Shown here piece after piece: positions 26,082 to 35,008 of a stretch of 64,000 bases of DNA. The notes under the pieces are model-generated. The model saw nothing but the letters and a program-made list of their open reading frames with translations, had not been told where the DNA came from and ran no database searches. How positions within the stretch are numbered: the stretch's first letter is position 1; each line of letters starts with the position of its first letter. This DNA comes from Mycolicibacterium boenickei (lineage in GTDB: Bacteria > Actinomycetota > Actinomycetes > Mycobacteriales > Mycobacteriaceae), in assembly GCF_010731295.1 (NCBI RefSeq), contig NZ_AP022579.1, forward strand, positions 1,240,001-1,304,000, in the 5' to 3' direction. The position numbers were made by a program, and so were the translations under genes.

Positions 26082-28154
26082 ATGGCGCTGATACCGTTGA
26101 ACCTCTTTCTCACTCATCGTGGAACCTCGTCGCGCCAGCATGTGACCTGCCGATTCCGGTGTGGCGACGCATGCTCGAAGCCAGTCCCCAACAACACTGA
26201 GAACGAGTACTTCGGCGACATCGTCCAGCAGCTCTCGCGGCGCTCGATGCTGCGGGCGACCGGTGTGACCGTCCTGGCAGTCGGCGCCGGATCGGCGCTT
26301 GCCGCGTGCGGGACCGACGGGCAGCCCGTAACGACGCCGACGGCTCCGGCAGCCCCCGCCGAGACGCCCCCAGGAATGAAGTTCGGCCCGGTGCGGCCGA
26401 ATGTCGAAGATGCCGTGGTGATCCCCGAGGGCTACCGCCAGCACGTGGTGATCGCGTGGGGCGATCCGATCCTGCCCGATGCTCCGGCATTCGACGTGAA
26501 CAAGCAGACGGCCGAAGCCCAGCGCAAGCAATTCGGCTTCAACAATGACTTCGCTGCCCTCATGCCGATCGAGGGGCGCGACAACCACTTTCTGCTGGTA
26601 ACCAACTTCGAGTACGTCACTCCCCAGTTCATGTTTCCCGGCTACAACCCGGACGCGCCGACCCGTGAGCAGTTCGACATCGAGATCGCCGCGGTCGGCA
26701 TGGGCGTTGTCGAGGTCGAACGCGGTCCCGACGGTGCACTCAAACCGGTGATGGGCCGTTACAACCGGCGAATCACCGCCGAAACCCCGTTCACGCTCAC
26801 CGGTCCCGCTGCCGGAACCGACTTCGTCAAGACCGCGGCCGACCCGGCCGGCCGCACAGTGGCAGGAACATTCGACAACTGCTCAGGCGGCGTAACCCCC
26901 TGGGGAACGGTGCTTTCCGGCGAAGAGAACTTCAACAGCCGCTTCGGCGCGCCCGAGGGCAGTCCGGAACCCAAGCCGGTGGACGCCGACCGATTCAACC
27001 GCTACGGCATCGAGCTTGAGCCGACAGAACTCAAGTGGGAGAACTTCGATCCCCGGTTCGATCTGGCGAAATCCCCCAACGAGGTCAACCGTTTCGGCTA
27101 CGTCGTCGAGATAAACCCGTGGGACCCGAACTCGACCCCGGTGAAACACTCCGCGCTCGGACGGCTCAAGCACGAGGCCGCCAACGTCTACGTCACCGAC
27201 GACGGCACCGTCGTGGTCTACACCGGTGACGACGAGCGCTTCGACTACATGTACAAATTCGTGTCCGCCAAGAAAATTCAACCCGGACACGATCCCGCGG
27301 CCATGGCACACAACATGACCCTGCTCGACGAGGGAACGCTATATGTGGCCAAGCTGTCCAGCGATATTCCTGCCGCCGAGATCGACGGATCCGGAAAGCT
27401 GCCCGCGAAGGGCTCGTTCACCGGGTCGGGCACCTGGTTGCCGCTGTTGCGATCCGGGCCCGGCGGGGCCGGGGAATCCTTGGTCGACGGCTTCACCGCA
27501 CAGGAAGTCGCGGTGTTCACCCGCATGGCCGCCGACAAGGCAGGCGCCACCAAGATGGACCGCCCGGAGGACTTCGAGGCCAATCCTCACACCGGCAAGG
27601 TCTATGTCGCGCTGACCAACAACGACAAACGCGGCGCTGAAGGCAAGGCCGGGGTGGATGCGGCCAACCCACGCAACGAGAACAAGAACGGCCAGATCCT
27701 GGAGATCACCGACGAGCACGCAGGCACGACGTTCACCTGGGACCTGTTGCTGGTGTGCGGTGACCCGACGGCGGCCGATACCTACTACGCAGGTTTCGAC
27801 AAGACCAAGGTCAGCCCCATCTCGTGTCCCGACAACCTCGCCTTCGACAGCCACGGCAATCTTTGGATCTCCACTGACGGCAACGCTCTCGACTCCAACG
27901 ACGGACTGTTCGCCGTCGCCCTCGACGGACCGAACCGCGGTGAGACCAAACAGTTCCTGTCGGTGCCGATCGGAGCCGAGACGTGCGGCCCGGTGGTGAC
28001 CGACGACCTGGTGACGGTATGTGTCCAACACCCCGGCGAGGGTGACGACTACAGCCTTCACACGCCGCTGTCGCATTGGCCGGGTGGCGGTGACACACCC
28101 GCGCGCCCTGCCGTCGTCGCCGTGTGGAAGCCCGAGGGTCAGATCGGCGTCTAG
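26082..28154 (+). CDS. PhoX-like (DUF839) Tat-exported phosphatase
   Basis: 690 aa. Start at ATG 26082, where MALIPLNLFLTHRGTSS matches the usual N-terminus and GGAAGGA lies upstream; earlier codons are not conserved. A CRFRCGDAC cluster precedes a Tat motif (LSRRSMLRATG, ~residue 51), followed by a hydrophobic stretch ending in LAAC, possibly a lipobox. The catalytic body is the PhoX/DUF839 beta-propeller (GWKDP-type segments such as GTFDNCSGGVTPWGTVLSGEEN and HEAANVYVTDDGTVVVYTGDD, each broken by others). Related enzymes are calcium/iron alkaline phosphatases that scavenge phosphate outside the membrane. Confidence 0.88.
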   Translation: MALIPLNLFLTHRGTSSRQHVTCRFRCGDACSKPVPNNTENEYFGDIVQQLSRRSMLRATGVTVLAVGAGSALAACGTDGQPVTTPTAPAAPAETPPGMKFGPVRPNVEDAVVIPEGYRQHVVIAWGDPILPDAPAFDVNKQTAEAQRKQFGFNNDFAALMPIEGRDNHFLLVTNFEYVTPQFMFPGYNPDAPTREQFDIEIAAVGMGVVEVERGPDGALKPVMGRYNRRITAETPFTLTGPAAGTDFVKTAADPAGRTVAGTFDNCSGGVTPWGTVLSGEENFNSRFGAPEGSPEPKPVDADRFNRYGIELEPTELKWENFDPRFDLAKSPNEVNRFGYVVEINPWDPNSTPVKHSALGRLKHEAANVYVTDDGTVVVYTGDDERFDYMYKFVSAKKIQPGHDPAAMAHNMTLLDEGTLYVAKLSSDIPAAEIDGSGKLPAKGSFTGSGTWLPLLRSGPGGAGESLVDGFTAQEVAVFTRMAADKAGATKMDRPEDFEANPHTGKVYVALTNNDKRGAEGKAGVDAANPRNENKNGQILEITDEHAGTTFTWDLLLVCGDPTAADTYYAGFDKTKVSPISCPDNLAFDSHGNLWISTDGNALDSNDGLFAVALDGPNRGETKQFLSVPIGAETCGPVVTDDLVTVCVQHPGEGDDYSLHTPLSHWPGGGDTPARPAVVAVWKPEGQIGV

Positions 28155-28157
28155 CGC

Positions 28158-28163
28158 TACGGT
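28158..28163 (+). promoter_or_regulatory. -10 element (TACGGT) for LLM oxidoreductase
   Basis: TACGGT six bases before ATG 28170, overlapping the end of the phoX gene region; predicts an independent leaderless transcript. Confidence 0.5.
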
Positions 28164-28169
28164 TGTGAG

Positions 28170-28979
28170 ATGAACCAGCCGTCGTCTCCCATCCGTATCG
28201 GGGTGCAGCTGCAGCCACAGCACTCCCCCAAGTACAGCCATATCCGCGACGCGGTGCGCCGCTGCGAGGACATCGGCGTCGACATCGCCTTCAACTGGGA
28301 TCACTTCTTCCCGCTCTACGGTGATCCCGACGGTGCGCACTACGAATGCTGGACGATGCTCGGCGCCTGGGCCGAGCAGACCTCACGCATCGAGATCGGC
28401 GCCCTGGTCAGCTGCAACTCCTACCGCAACCCCGAGCTGCTGGCCGACATGGCCCGCACCGTCGACCACATCTCTGACGGACGCCTCATTCTCGGCATCG
28501 GAAGTGGTTGGAAACAAAAGGATTACGACGAGTACGGGTACGAGTTCGGCACCGCGGGCAGCCGCCTGGACGACCTGGCCGAGGCCCTGCCCCGGATCGA
28601 GGCCCGGCTGGCCAAGCTCAACCCGGCGCCCACCCGGGAGATCCCGATCCTCATCGGCGGTCAGGGCGAACGCAAGACGCTGCGCCTGGTGGCCGAACAC
28701 GCCGACATCTGGCACGCGTTCGTCGACCGCAACACCTACCCGGGCAAGGCGGAGGTCCTCGCCGAGCACTGCGGCATCACCGGCCGCGATCCGTCCACCG
28801 TGCAGCGCTCGGCCGGGGTGCAGGAGTCAGGTGGCATCGACGCGATGCTCGCCGAGGCCGACGCACTGGCCGATCTGGGCGTCAGCATCCTCACCGTGGG
28901 CGTCAACGGACCCGACTACGACCTGACCGCCGCCGAAGCCCTGTGCCGCTGGCGCGACGGTCGAGCGCGCAAAGTTTAG
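28170..28979 (+). CDS. LLM-class flavin/F420-dependent oxidoreductase (Rv0044c-like)
   Basis: 269 aa luciferase-like TIM barrel: IRIGVQLQPQHSP start, FNWDHFFPLYGD, GALVSCNSYRNPELLADMAR, LGIGSGWKQKDYDEYG and PILIGGQGERKTLRLVAEHAD (in parts) are typical. Mycobacterial members of this subgroup mostly use F420. Same position as Rv0044c between the esterase and GntR genes. Substrate unknown. Confidence 0.88.
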   Translation: MNQPSSPIRIGVQLQPQHSPKYSHIRDAVRRCEDIGVDIAFNWDHFFPLYGDPDGAHYECWTMLGAWAEQTSRIEIGALVSCNSYRNPELLADMARTVDHISDGRLILGIGSGWKQKDYDEYGYEFGTAGSRLDDLAEALPRIEARLAKLNPAPTREIPILIGGQGERKTLRLVAEHADIWHAFVDRNTYPGKAEVLAEHCGITGRDPSTVQRSAGVQESGGIDAMLAEADALADLGVSILTVGVNGPDYDLTAAEALCRWRDGRARKV

Positions 28980-29067
28980 CGACTGAGCTGTAACAACTCG
29001 GGTCCCCGATCGGACAGACACGTGAGAAACTTGCGCATCACAACCGCACAGGGGGAGACACGCCAGG

Positions 29068-29733
29068 GTGCCCAAGAACTACGGGGTCAAGGAGAAGGAT
29101 CAGGTTGTCACGCACATCATCAATCTGGTGATGACGGGCAAGCTGCGATCCGGCGACCGTATTGACCGCAACGAGATCGTTCGTGACCTCGGGCTCAGCC
29201 GCGTCCCCATCCAGGAAGCCGTGGTTCAGCTCGAGCACGACGGCATCCTCTCGACGCGGTACCACCGCGGCGCATTCGTGTCCCGGTTCGACGAGGCCAC
29301 CGTTGCCGAGCACCATGAGTTGTACGGCATCCTCAACGGCATCGCCTCGGCGCGCTGTGCTGCGAGTCCCACCCCCCGCATCGTCGCCCACCTCGATGAC
29401 ACGTTGCGAGTGATGCGTTCAGCAAAGGACACCAAGACCTTCCAGGAGGCGTGTTGGGTGTTCCGCGACGCGATCAACGACGAGTACGCCGGGCCGCGCC
29501 TGCATGCCACCATCCGGGCCGGTAAGAGCTTCGCGCCCTCGGAATTCTGGATCAACTACCCGAAAGCCAAGGCCGACTTCCTGACCGGCTACGAGGCCGA
29601 GACCGCTGCCATCCACGCCCGCGACCCCGAAGGCGCCCGCCAGGCCTGCACCGAACGCGCCGAGAAGATGGCCCAGATCATGATCGCCGAGCTCACCCGC
29701 CGCGGCGTGTTCGGCGACTTGCGGTCCCCTTGA
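29068..29733 (+). CDS. GntR-family regulator, FadR/FCD subfamily (Rv0043c-like)
   Basis: 221 aa, GTG start; AGGGGGAGA about 10 bases upstream. Winged helix at residues ~10-70 ([35 protein letters not shown]) and an all-helical FCD ligand domain at ~85-210, with [17 protein letters not shown] and a terminal [12 protein letters not shown] helix. Probably senses a small carboxylic acid. Neighbour of LLM oxidoreductase and of the amino-acid importer, either of which may be its target. Confidence 0.88.
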   Translation: MPKNYGVKEKDQVVTHIINLVMTGKLRSGDRIDRNEIVRDLGLSRVPIQEAVVQLEHDGILSTRYHRGAFVSRFDEATVAEHHELYGILNGIASARCAASPTPRIVAHLDDTLRVMRSAKDTKTFQEACWVFRDAINDEYAGPRLHATIRAGKSFAPSEFWINYPKAKADFLTGYEAETAAIHARDPEGARQACTERAEKMAQIMIAELTRRGVFGDLRSP

Positions 29734-29765
29734 TCGGAATCACTCATGACCGGGCGTCCGCCCAC

Positions 29766-29771
29766 TAGGTT
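29766..29771 (+). promoter_or_regulatory. -10 element (TAGGTT) for the amino-acid importer
   Basis: TAGGTT is seven bases before ATG 29779, 33 bases after the gntR stop. It decides the start codon: an in-frame ATG at 29746 lies upstream of the promoter. Confidence 0.6.
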
Positions 29772-29778
29772 GCATCAG

Positions 29779-31551
29779 ATGGACGCCAGACGATCGGCCG
29801 CGCTGCTGACCACGGTCCTGATGCTGTTCGGTCTGCTGTGTGCGGCACCGGCAAGCGCGGACGTCGATCAGTGCGCACCCCCCGGAGTGGACAGTGCCAG
29901 CGCACTGCCCACCAACCTGGCAGCCGCGGCCACCGGGCCCGGCGCCGACAAATACACCACCGCCGGCGTGGTCCCCCTCGATGCGGTCCGGCCTGAGAAT
30001 CTCGGCCTCGGGACCCCAGGCGTGCTCACCGTAGGCACGTTGTCGGACGCACCGCCCAGCATCTGCATCAACTCGGCCGGACAGTTCACCGGCTTCGACA
30101 ACGAACTGCTGCGTGCCATCGCCCACAAGCTCGGCCTGCGGATCAACTTCGTCGGCACCGACTTCTCCGGCCTGCTGGCCCAGACCGCGTCCCGGCGCTT
30201 CGACGTGGCGTCCTCATCGATCACCACCACCGACGCCCGGCGCCGTACCGTCGGCTTCACCAACGGCTACGACTTCGGATACTTCTCTCTCGTGGTTCCC
30301 ACCGGTTCTCCGATCACCGGGTTCAGCCAACTCGCCCCCGGCCAGCGCATCGGGGTGGTGCAGGGCACCGTGCAGGAGGCCTACGTCATCGACACGCTGC
30401 ACCTGCAGCCGGTGAAGTTCCCCGACTACAACACCGTCTACGCCAGCCTCAAGACCCGTCAGATCGACGCCTGGGTGGCGCCGTCGCAGCAGGCCTCGGG
30501 CACAGTGCAACCCGGTGACCCGGCGCAGATCATCGAAAACACCTTCAGCCTGGACAATTTCGTGGCATGGGCGGTGGCCAAGGAGAACCAGCCGCTGATC
30601 GACGCGCTGAACTCCGGGCTGGACGCCGTGATCGCCGACGGCACCTGGGCCAAGCTGTATTCGGACTGGGTGCCCCGGGCCCTCCCCCCGGGCTGGAAGC
30701 CCGGGTCCAAGGCCGCGCCCGCACCTCAGCTACCCGATTTCGCCGCGATCGCCGCCGCCAAGGAGAAGCCCGCCGCAGGCGCCCCCGCCGCGCCCAAATC
30801 GACACTGGCGCAACTGAGGGACTCGTTCCTGGACTGGGACCTCTACAAGCAGGCGATCCCCGATCTGCTGCGCACCGGCCTGCCCAACACGCTGATCCTG
30901 ACCGTGTGCGCCAGCGTCATCGGGTTGGTGCTCGGGATGATCCTGGCGGTGGCAGGTATCTCCCGGTCCCGGTGGTTGCGCTGGCCCGCCCGGGTGTACA
31001 CCGACATCTTCCGCGGCCTTCCCGAAGTGGTGATCATCCTGTTGATCGGGCTCGGTATCGGGCCCGTGGTCGGATCGCTCACCGGCAACAGCCCCTATCC
31101 GCTGGGCATCGCGGCGCTGGGGCTCATGGCGGCGGCCTACGTCGGGGAGATCTTCCGCTCCGGCATCCAGAGCGTCGAGGCCGGACAACTGGAAGCCTCA
31201 CGCGCCCTGGGCTTCAGCTATGCCTCGTCGATGCGCCTGGTCGTCGTCCCGCAGGGCATCCGACGGGTGCTGCCGGCCCTGATGAACCAGTTCATCTCAC
31301 TGCTCAAGGCATCGTCGCTGGTGTATTTCCTCGGCCTGGTGGCCAGCCAGCGCGAGCTGTTCCAGGTCGGCCGAGATCTCAACGCCCAGACCGGAAATCT
31401 GTCACCGCTGGTGGCCGCCGGGCTGTTCTACCTGCTGCTGACCATCCCGCTGACACATCTGGTGAACTTCGTCGACAACCGGCTGCGGCGCGGCCGCGCA
31501 CCCGTCGAAGAGGAACTGCCGCCCGCCGCGACCACCCAGGAGATGATCTGA
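29779..31551 (+). CDS. Fused amino-acid ABC importer: substrate-binding domain plus permease
   Basis: 590 aa. Sec signal peptide (MDARRSAALLTTVLMLFGLL...ASA), then a type II periplasmic binding domain (~60-310: GVLTVGTLSDAPPSICINS, GFDNELLRAIAHKLG, RFDVASSSITTTDARR), a Pro/Ala linker (~315-345), and a HisM/GlnP-type permease domain (~365-570) with EAA-loop motif EAGQLEASRALGFS. Binding protein and channel are one chain, as in GlnPQ-type systems. The final codon overlaps the ATPase start (TGATG). Confidence 0.92.
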   Translation: MDARRSAALLTTVLMLFGLLCAAPASADVDQCAPPGVDSASALPTNLAAAATGPGADKYTTAGVVPLDAVRPENLGLGTPGVLTVGTLSDAPPSICINSAGQFTGFDNELLRAIAHKLGLRINFVGTDFSGLLAQTASRRFDVASSSITTTDARRRTVGFTNGYDFGYFSLVVPTGSPITGFSQLAPGQRIGVVQGTVQEAYVIDTLHLQPVKFPDYNTVYASLKTRQIDAWVAPSQQASGTVQPGDPAQIIENTFSLDNFVAWAVAKENQPLIDALNSGLDAVIADGTWAKLYSDWVPRALPPGWKPGSKAAPAPQLPDFAAIAAAKEKPAAGAPAAPKSTLAQLRDSFLDWDLYKQAIPDLLRTGLPNTLILTVCASVIGLVLGMILAVAGISRSRWLRWPARVYTDIFRGLPEVVIILLIGLGIGPVVGSLTGNSPYPLGIAALGLMAAAYVGEIFRSGIQSVEAGQLEASRALGFSYASSMRLVVVPQGIRRVLPALMNQFISLLKASSLVYFLGLVASQRELFQVGRDLNAQTGNLSPLVAAGLFYLLLTIPLTHLVNFVDNRLRRGRAPVEEELPPAATTQEMI

Positions 31552-32288
31552 TGTCGGCTCCACAGCCAGTCGCGCTGGCCGCCAAGGACATCCACCTCTC
31601 GTTCGGGCCGAACGCGGTGCTGCGCGGGGTGGACCTGGACGTGCCCGCCGGCACCACGACGGCCGTCATCGGCCCGTCCGGATCCGGGAAATCGACGCTG
31701 CTGCGCACCTTGAACCGCCTGTACGAACCCGACAGCGGCGATATCCTGCTCGACGGCCGCTCCGTGCTGGCCGACAATCCCGACCAGCTGCGCCAGCGGA
31801 TCGGCATGGTCTTCCAGCAGTTCAACCTGTTCCCGCACAAGACCGTTCTGGACAACGTCACGCTCGGCCCGCGCAAGCTCAAGAAGCTCAGCCACGACCA
31901 CGCCCGCACGGTGGGCCTCGAGCAACTCGACCGGGTTGGTCTGCGGCACAAGGCCGATGTGCGTCCGAGCACACTTTCCGGCGGCCAGCAGCAGCGGGTC
32001 GCGATCGCCCGGGCACTCGCCATGGCCCCGCAGGTGATGTTCTTCGACGAGGCCACCTCCGCATTGGACCCGGAGCTGGTCAAGGGAATCCTGGAGTTGA
32101 TCGCCGAGCTGGCGGGCGAGGGGATGACGATCCTGGCGGTCACCCACGAGATGGGCTTCGCCCGCTCCACCGCCGACTCGGTGGTGTTCATGGATCACGG
32201 CAAAGTGGTCGAATCGGGTACCCCGGATCAGATCTTCGAAGCGGCCGAGACGGATCGGCTGCGCCGCTTCCTGTCGCAGGTGCTGTGA
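31551..32288 (+). CDS. Amino-acid ABC transporter ATP-binding protein
   Basis: 245 aa. Walker A GPSGSGKST near residue 45, Q-loop MVFQQFNLFPH, signature LSGGQQQR, Walker B VMFFDEATSALDP and switch HEMGF: a complete polar amino-acid (GlnQ-type) ATPase. One-base overlap with the fused permease gene makes a two-gene importer able to assemble as a dimer of each chain. Substrate probably glutamine, glutamate or another polar amino acid. Confidence 0.95.
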   Translation: MSAPQPVALAAKDIHLSFGPNAVLRGVDLDVPAGTTTAVIGPSGSGKSTLLRTLNRLYEPDSGDILLDGRSVLADNPDQLRQRIGMVFQQFNLFPHKTVLDNVTLGPRKLKKLSHDHARTVGLEQLDRVGLRHKADVRPSTLSGGQQQRVAIARALAMAPQVMFFDEATSALDPELVKGILELIAELAGEGMTILAVTHEMGFARSTADSVVFMDHGKVVESGTPDQIFEAAETDRLRRFLSQVL

Positions 32289-32343
32289 GGGCAATGCTGT
32301 GAGGGCAACGGGAAACCCCTCCGCCAAACCCAACAAGCTGCCG

Positions 32344-32364
32344 ACCTGTCTGCTCCAGACAGGT
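32344..32364. promoter_or_regulatory. MarR operator candidate (ACCTGTCT-gctcc-AGACAGGT)
   Basis: Perfect 8-base inverted repeat with a 5-base centre, ending one base before the -10 TAGACT and thus covering the -35 of the marR promoter. It fits an autoregulatory MarR dimer site; less likely it is a terminator for the ATPase gene, since there is no U-run. Confidence 0.65.
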
Positions 32365-32370
32365 TAGACT
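32365..32370 (+). promoter_or_regulatory. -10 element (TAGACT) for marR gene
   Basis: TAGACT eight bases before ATG 32379, no ribosome site. Confidence 0.55.
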
Positions 32371-32378
32371 AGCGAATT

Positions 32379-32861
32379 ATGGTGGAGCCCGATTCACAGG
32401 TCACAGAGCTGGCCGGAGAGCTGCAACGCGTTCTCTCCAAGGTGTTCTCGGTGCTGCGCCGCGGCGACACCAACAAGGGCACTGCCGGCGAACTCACGCT
32501 GGCCCAGCTGTCCATCCTGCTCACCCTGCTCGACCAGGGCCCGATCCGGATGACCGAGCTGGCCGCCCGCGAGCGCGTGCGCACCCCGACCACCACCGTG
32601 GCGATCCGCCGGCTGGAGAAGCTCGGCCTGGTCAAGCGCTCCCGTGACCCTTCCGACCTGCGTGCCGTGCTCGTCGAGGTCACCCCGCGCGGGCTGGTGC
32701 AGCACCGTGAATCGCTGGCCGCCCGGCGCGCCGACCTGGCCGCCCGGTTGGCCAACCTGAGCTCCGACGATCTCGCGACGCTGGCCACCGCGCTGGCCCC
32801 GCTCGAGCGACTGGCCAGCCAGAACGAGCAGGCTCCGGCCAATTCCGCCAAGTCCGAGTAG
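32379..32861 (+). CDS. MarR-family regulator (Rv0042c-like)
   Basis: 160 aa winged-helix protein: LAQLSILLTLLDQGPIRMTE, LAARERVRTPTTTVAIRRLE recognition helix, KRSRDPSDLRAVLVEVTPRG wing. Helices at both ends for dimerisation. A perfect palindrome covers its own promoter. Convergent with the glucosylglycerate hydrolase gene, with only six bases between stops. Confidence 0.9.
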   Translation: MVEPDSQVTELAGELQRVLSKVFSVLRRGDTNKGTAGELTLAQLSILLTLLDQGPIRMTELAARERVRTPTTTVAIRRLEKLGLVKRSRDPSDLRAVLVEVTPRGLVQHRESLAARRADLAARLANLSSDDLATLATALAPLERLASQNEQAPANSAKSE

Positions 32862-32867
32862 GCCGGG

Positions 32868-34208
32868 CTAGCCCAGCCAATCCAGCACCGCCGCCGCGGT
32901 CCACGACTGCTGCATGCTGCCCAGTGGCTCCCCGGTGAACGGCTCGTAGTACTCGGCGAAGGTCCCGTCACTTGCCTGGCGCAACCCTTCCCGGCGCAGC
33001 GTCGAAGCCCGCTCGGCCCAGCCGCGGCGCGCGAAGCACCACGAGAACAGCCAGGTCATCACCGGCCACACCGGGCCGCGCCAGTACTCGCGCGACCGGA
33101 AATCGCGCGACACCGGCGAGGTCGACGGGATGAGCGCATACCGCAGGTCCGGATGCCCGCAGAAGCGCGGACCTTCCAGCAGCCGCAGCAGAGCACGTTC
33201 ACGATCGTGCGGCAGGCCGCCGCACAGCAGCGGCGCGAACTGCGCGACCGTCTCGGTGGCCACCCACTTCTTCGCGCGGACGTCGTAATCCCTTGCCGCG
33301 CCGCTGCGTTTATCGGTGGTCTCGACGACCCCGGCCCGGAACCGCTCCGCCCACGAATAGAGATCGCGGACATCGGCATGCGGGCGTTTGTAATCCTCGC
33401 CGATCTCGGCGAGCACCTGGCACGCCACCGAGAAGACCGCCGAGACGAACACGTCCTCGACCGCGAAGCTCATCACCTTCGGAAGCAGATCATCGTCGTA
33501 GCGAACGGATTTCATCTCCTCGAGGAGCCATAGGTACCGGTCGTACTCGAGATCGCTCGGCCGCTGCGTGGCGTCGGTGATGATCGCGTTGTCCTCACGC
33601 TGATACTCCGGCACGGGGCCGGGAACCACGTTGGCGTAGGCGCTGTCCCAGCGCGGCGAGTTGTCCATACCGGACTCCCACCCGTGATACAGCGTGATGC
33701 GGCCACGGCCGTCCTGATCCCGCGTCTCGGCCAGCCAGCGATGCCAGCGCACCAGATCCGCCCACCGCCGATCCAGGAAGCTGGCTGCCACCGCCCGGGT
33801 GGACCGGCCGCGGCTGCGGGCGTGATCGAGGATGCGCTGGACCGCGATCGCATGCACGGGTGGTTGCGTGATGCCTGAGGTGTGCCGGATCCGCGGGGCG
33901 TTGGCCGCCAGGGCCGACGTGGCCCACCGGGCCGGGCCGGGAAAGTAGCCGTCGACGCCGTTGGCGAACACGATGTGCGGGATCATCCCGTTGCGCCACT
34001 GCGCCGAGAGCAGGGTGTCGAGTTCCACCACGGCACGCTCGACGCTCAGCGGGGCCAGCCCGATCGAGACGAACGCCGCGTCCCAGCTCCACATGTGCGG
34101 ATACAGCAACGGCGCGGCAGTGGTCATCACACCCAGGTCGTTGCCGCGCAGCAGGTAGGCGGCGCGCGCGGCGAGCTGGGTGGGAGCGAAGCTGGGGTCC
34201 GGTGGCAT
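32868..34208 (-). CDS. ggh: Glucosylglycerate hydrolase (GH63)
   Basis: 446 aa from MPPDPSFAPTQLAARAAYLL, the same length as the characterised M. hassiacum enzyme by recall. The two catalytic acids reported for that enzyme fall at the same numbers here: Asp182 in ESGMDNSP and Glu419 in TFAEYYEP. It hydrolyses glucosylglycerate (and mannosylglycerate), a compatible solute made under nitrogen limitation, releasing glucose and glycerate on recovery. (alpha/alpha)6 barrel, cytoplasmic, no signal. The 30 extra upstream codons overlap the divergent SDR promoter and are rejected. Confidence 0.93.
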   Translation of the reverse strand: MPPDPSFAPTQLAARAAYLLRGNDLGVMTTAAPLLYPHMWSWDAAFVSIGLAPLSVERAVVELDTLLSAQWRNGMIPHIVFANGVDGYFPGPARWATSALAANAPRIRHTSGITQPPVHAIAVQRILDHARSRGRSTRAVAASFLDRRWADLVRWHRWLAETRDQDGRGRITLYHGWESGMDNSPRWDSAYANVVPGPVPEYQREDNAIITDATQRPSDLEYDRYLWLLEEMKSVRYDDDLLPKVMSFAVEDVFVSAVFSVACQVLAEIGEDYKRPHADVRDLYSWAERFRAGVVETTDKRSGAARDYDVRAKKWVATETVAQFAPLLCGGLPHDRERALLRLLEGPRFCGHPDLRYALIPSTSPVSRDFRSREYWRGPVWPVMTWLFSWCFARRGWAERASTLRREGLRQASDGTFAEYYEPFTGEPLGSMQQSWTAAAVLDWLG

Positions 34209-34272
34209 CCATACCATGATGCGACGCCGGGCCCCGGTCCGCAGGTCGGCCCCGTGCTCTTCGGCGTCACAG

Positions 34273-34278
34273 TAACGT
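34273..34278 (+). promoter_or_regulatory. -10 element (TAACGT) for SDR gene
   Basis: TAACGT seven bases before GTG 34286; leaderless. It lies ~65 bases upstream of the divergent ggh start. Confidence 0.55.
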
Positions 34279-34285
34279 TGCAGTC

Positions 34286-34960
34286 GTGCCGTCTGCATTG
34301 ATCACCGGAGCCGCTGGCGGCATCGGTTCGGCCATCGCCGCCGCCCTTGCTCCCACCCACACGCTGTTTCTCGGCGGCCGCCCGTCGGGGCGCCTCGACG
34401 CGCTCGCCGAGCGGCTCGGTGCACCGACCTGGCCGCTGGACCTGACCGACGCCGATTCGATCGAGTCGGCCGCCGAGGTGCTCAGCGAGCTCGACGTGCT
34501 GGTCCACAACGCCGGCGTACTCTATCCGGGCCGGGTATCGGAGTCCATCCCCGAACAGTGGCGGGCCTCGTTCGAGGTGAACGTCACCGGCGCGGTGGCG
34601 CTCACCCTGGCCCTGCTGCCCGCGCTGCGCACCGCCCGCGGACACGTCGTATTCATCAATTCCGGTGCCGGACAGAAGGTTTCACCAGGGATGGCGTCCT
34701 ATTCGGCCAGCAAGTTCGCGCTGCGGGCATTCGCCGACGCGTTGCGCACTGACGAGCCGTCCCTACGCGTCACCTCGATCTTCCCCGGGCGCACGGACAC
34801 CGAGATGCAGCGCGACCTGGTGGCCTACGAATCCGATGGCGTCGGTAAGTACGACCCGGCGAAATTCCTCAAGCCGGAGACGGTCGCCGGGCTGGTGGCG
34901 ACGGCCGTCAACACCCCGCCCGACGGACACGTACACGAAATCGTGGTCCGCCCCGGGTGA
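34286..34960 (+). CDS. SDR-family oxidoreductase
   Basis: 224 aa compact SDR: ITGAAGGIGSAIA cofactor motif near residue 6, VHNAGV, INSGAG serine and YSASKFA catalytic Tyr/Lys. FPGRTDTEM follows the active site. Divergent from ggh and convergent with leuS. Substrate unknown. Confidence 0.9.
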   Translation: MPSALITGAAGGIGSAIAAALAPTHTLFLGGRPSGRLDALAERLGAPTWPLDLTDADSIESAAEVLSELDVLVHNAGVLYPGRVSESIPEQWRASFEVNVTGAVALTLALLPALRTARGHVVFINSGAGQKVSPGMASYSASKFALRAFADALRTDEPSLRVTSIFPGRTDTEMQRDLVAYESDGVGKYDPAKFLKPETVAGLVATAVNTPPDGHVHEIVVRPG

Positions 34961-34963
34961 TTC

Positions 34964-35002
34964 GGGTGCATGCAGCGACGCTGACCGCCGCTGGATGCAC
35001 CC
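34964..35002. terminator. Bidirectional terminator between SDR and leuS
   Basis: GGGTGCAT (34964-34971) pairs with ATGCACCC (34995-35002), with a further AGCG/CGCT inner pairing; it starts 3 bases after the SDR stop and 6 bases past the leuS stop. Confidence 0.75.
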
Positions 35003-35008
35003 AAATCG

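Noticed and set aside
32344..32364. Palindrome read as a terminator of the importer operon
   Set aside because: No U-run follows and it abuts the marR -10; the operator reading is more economical.
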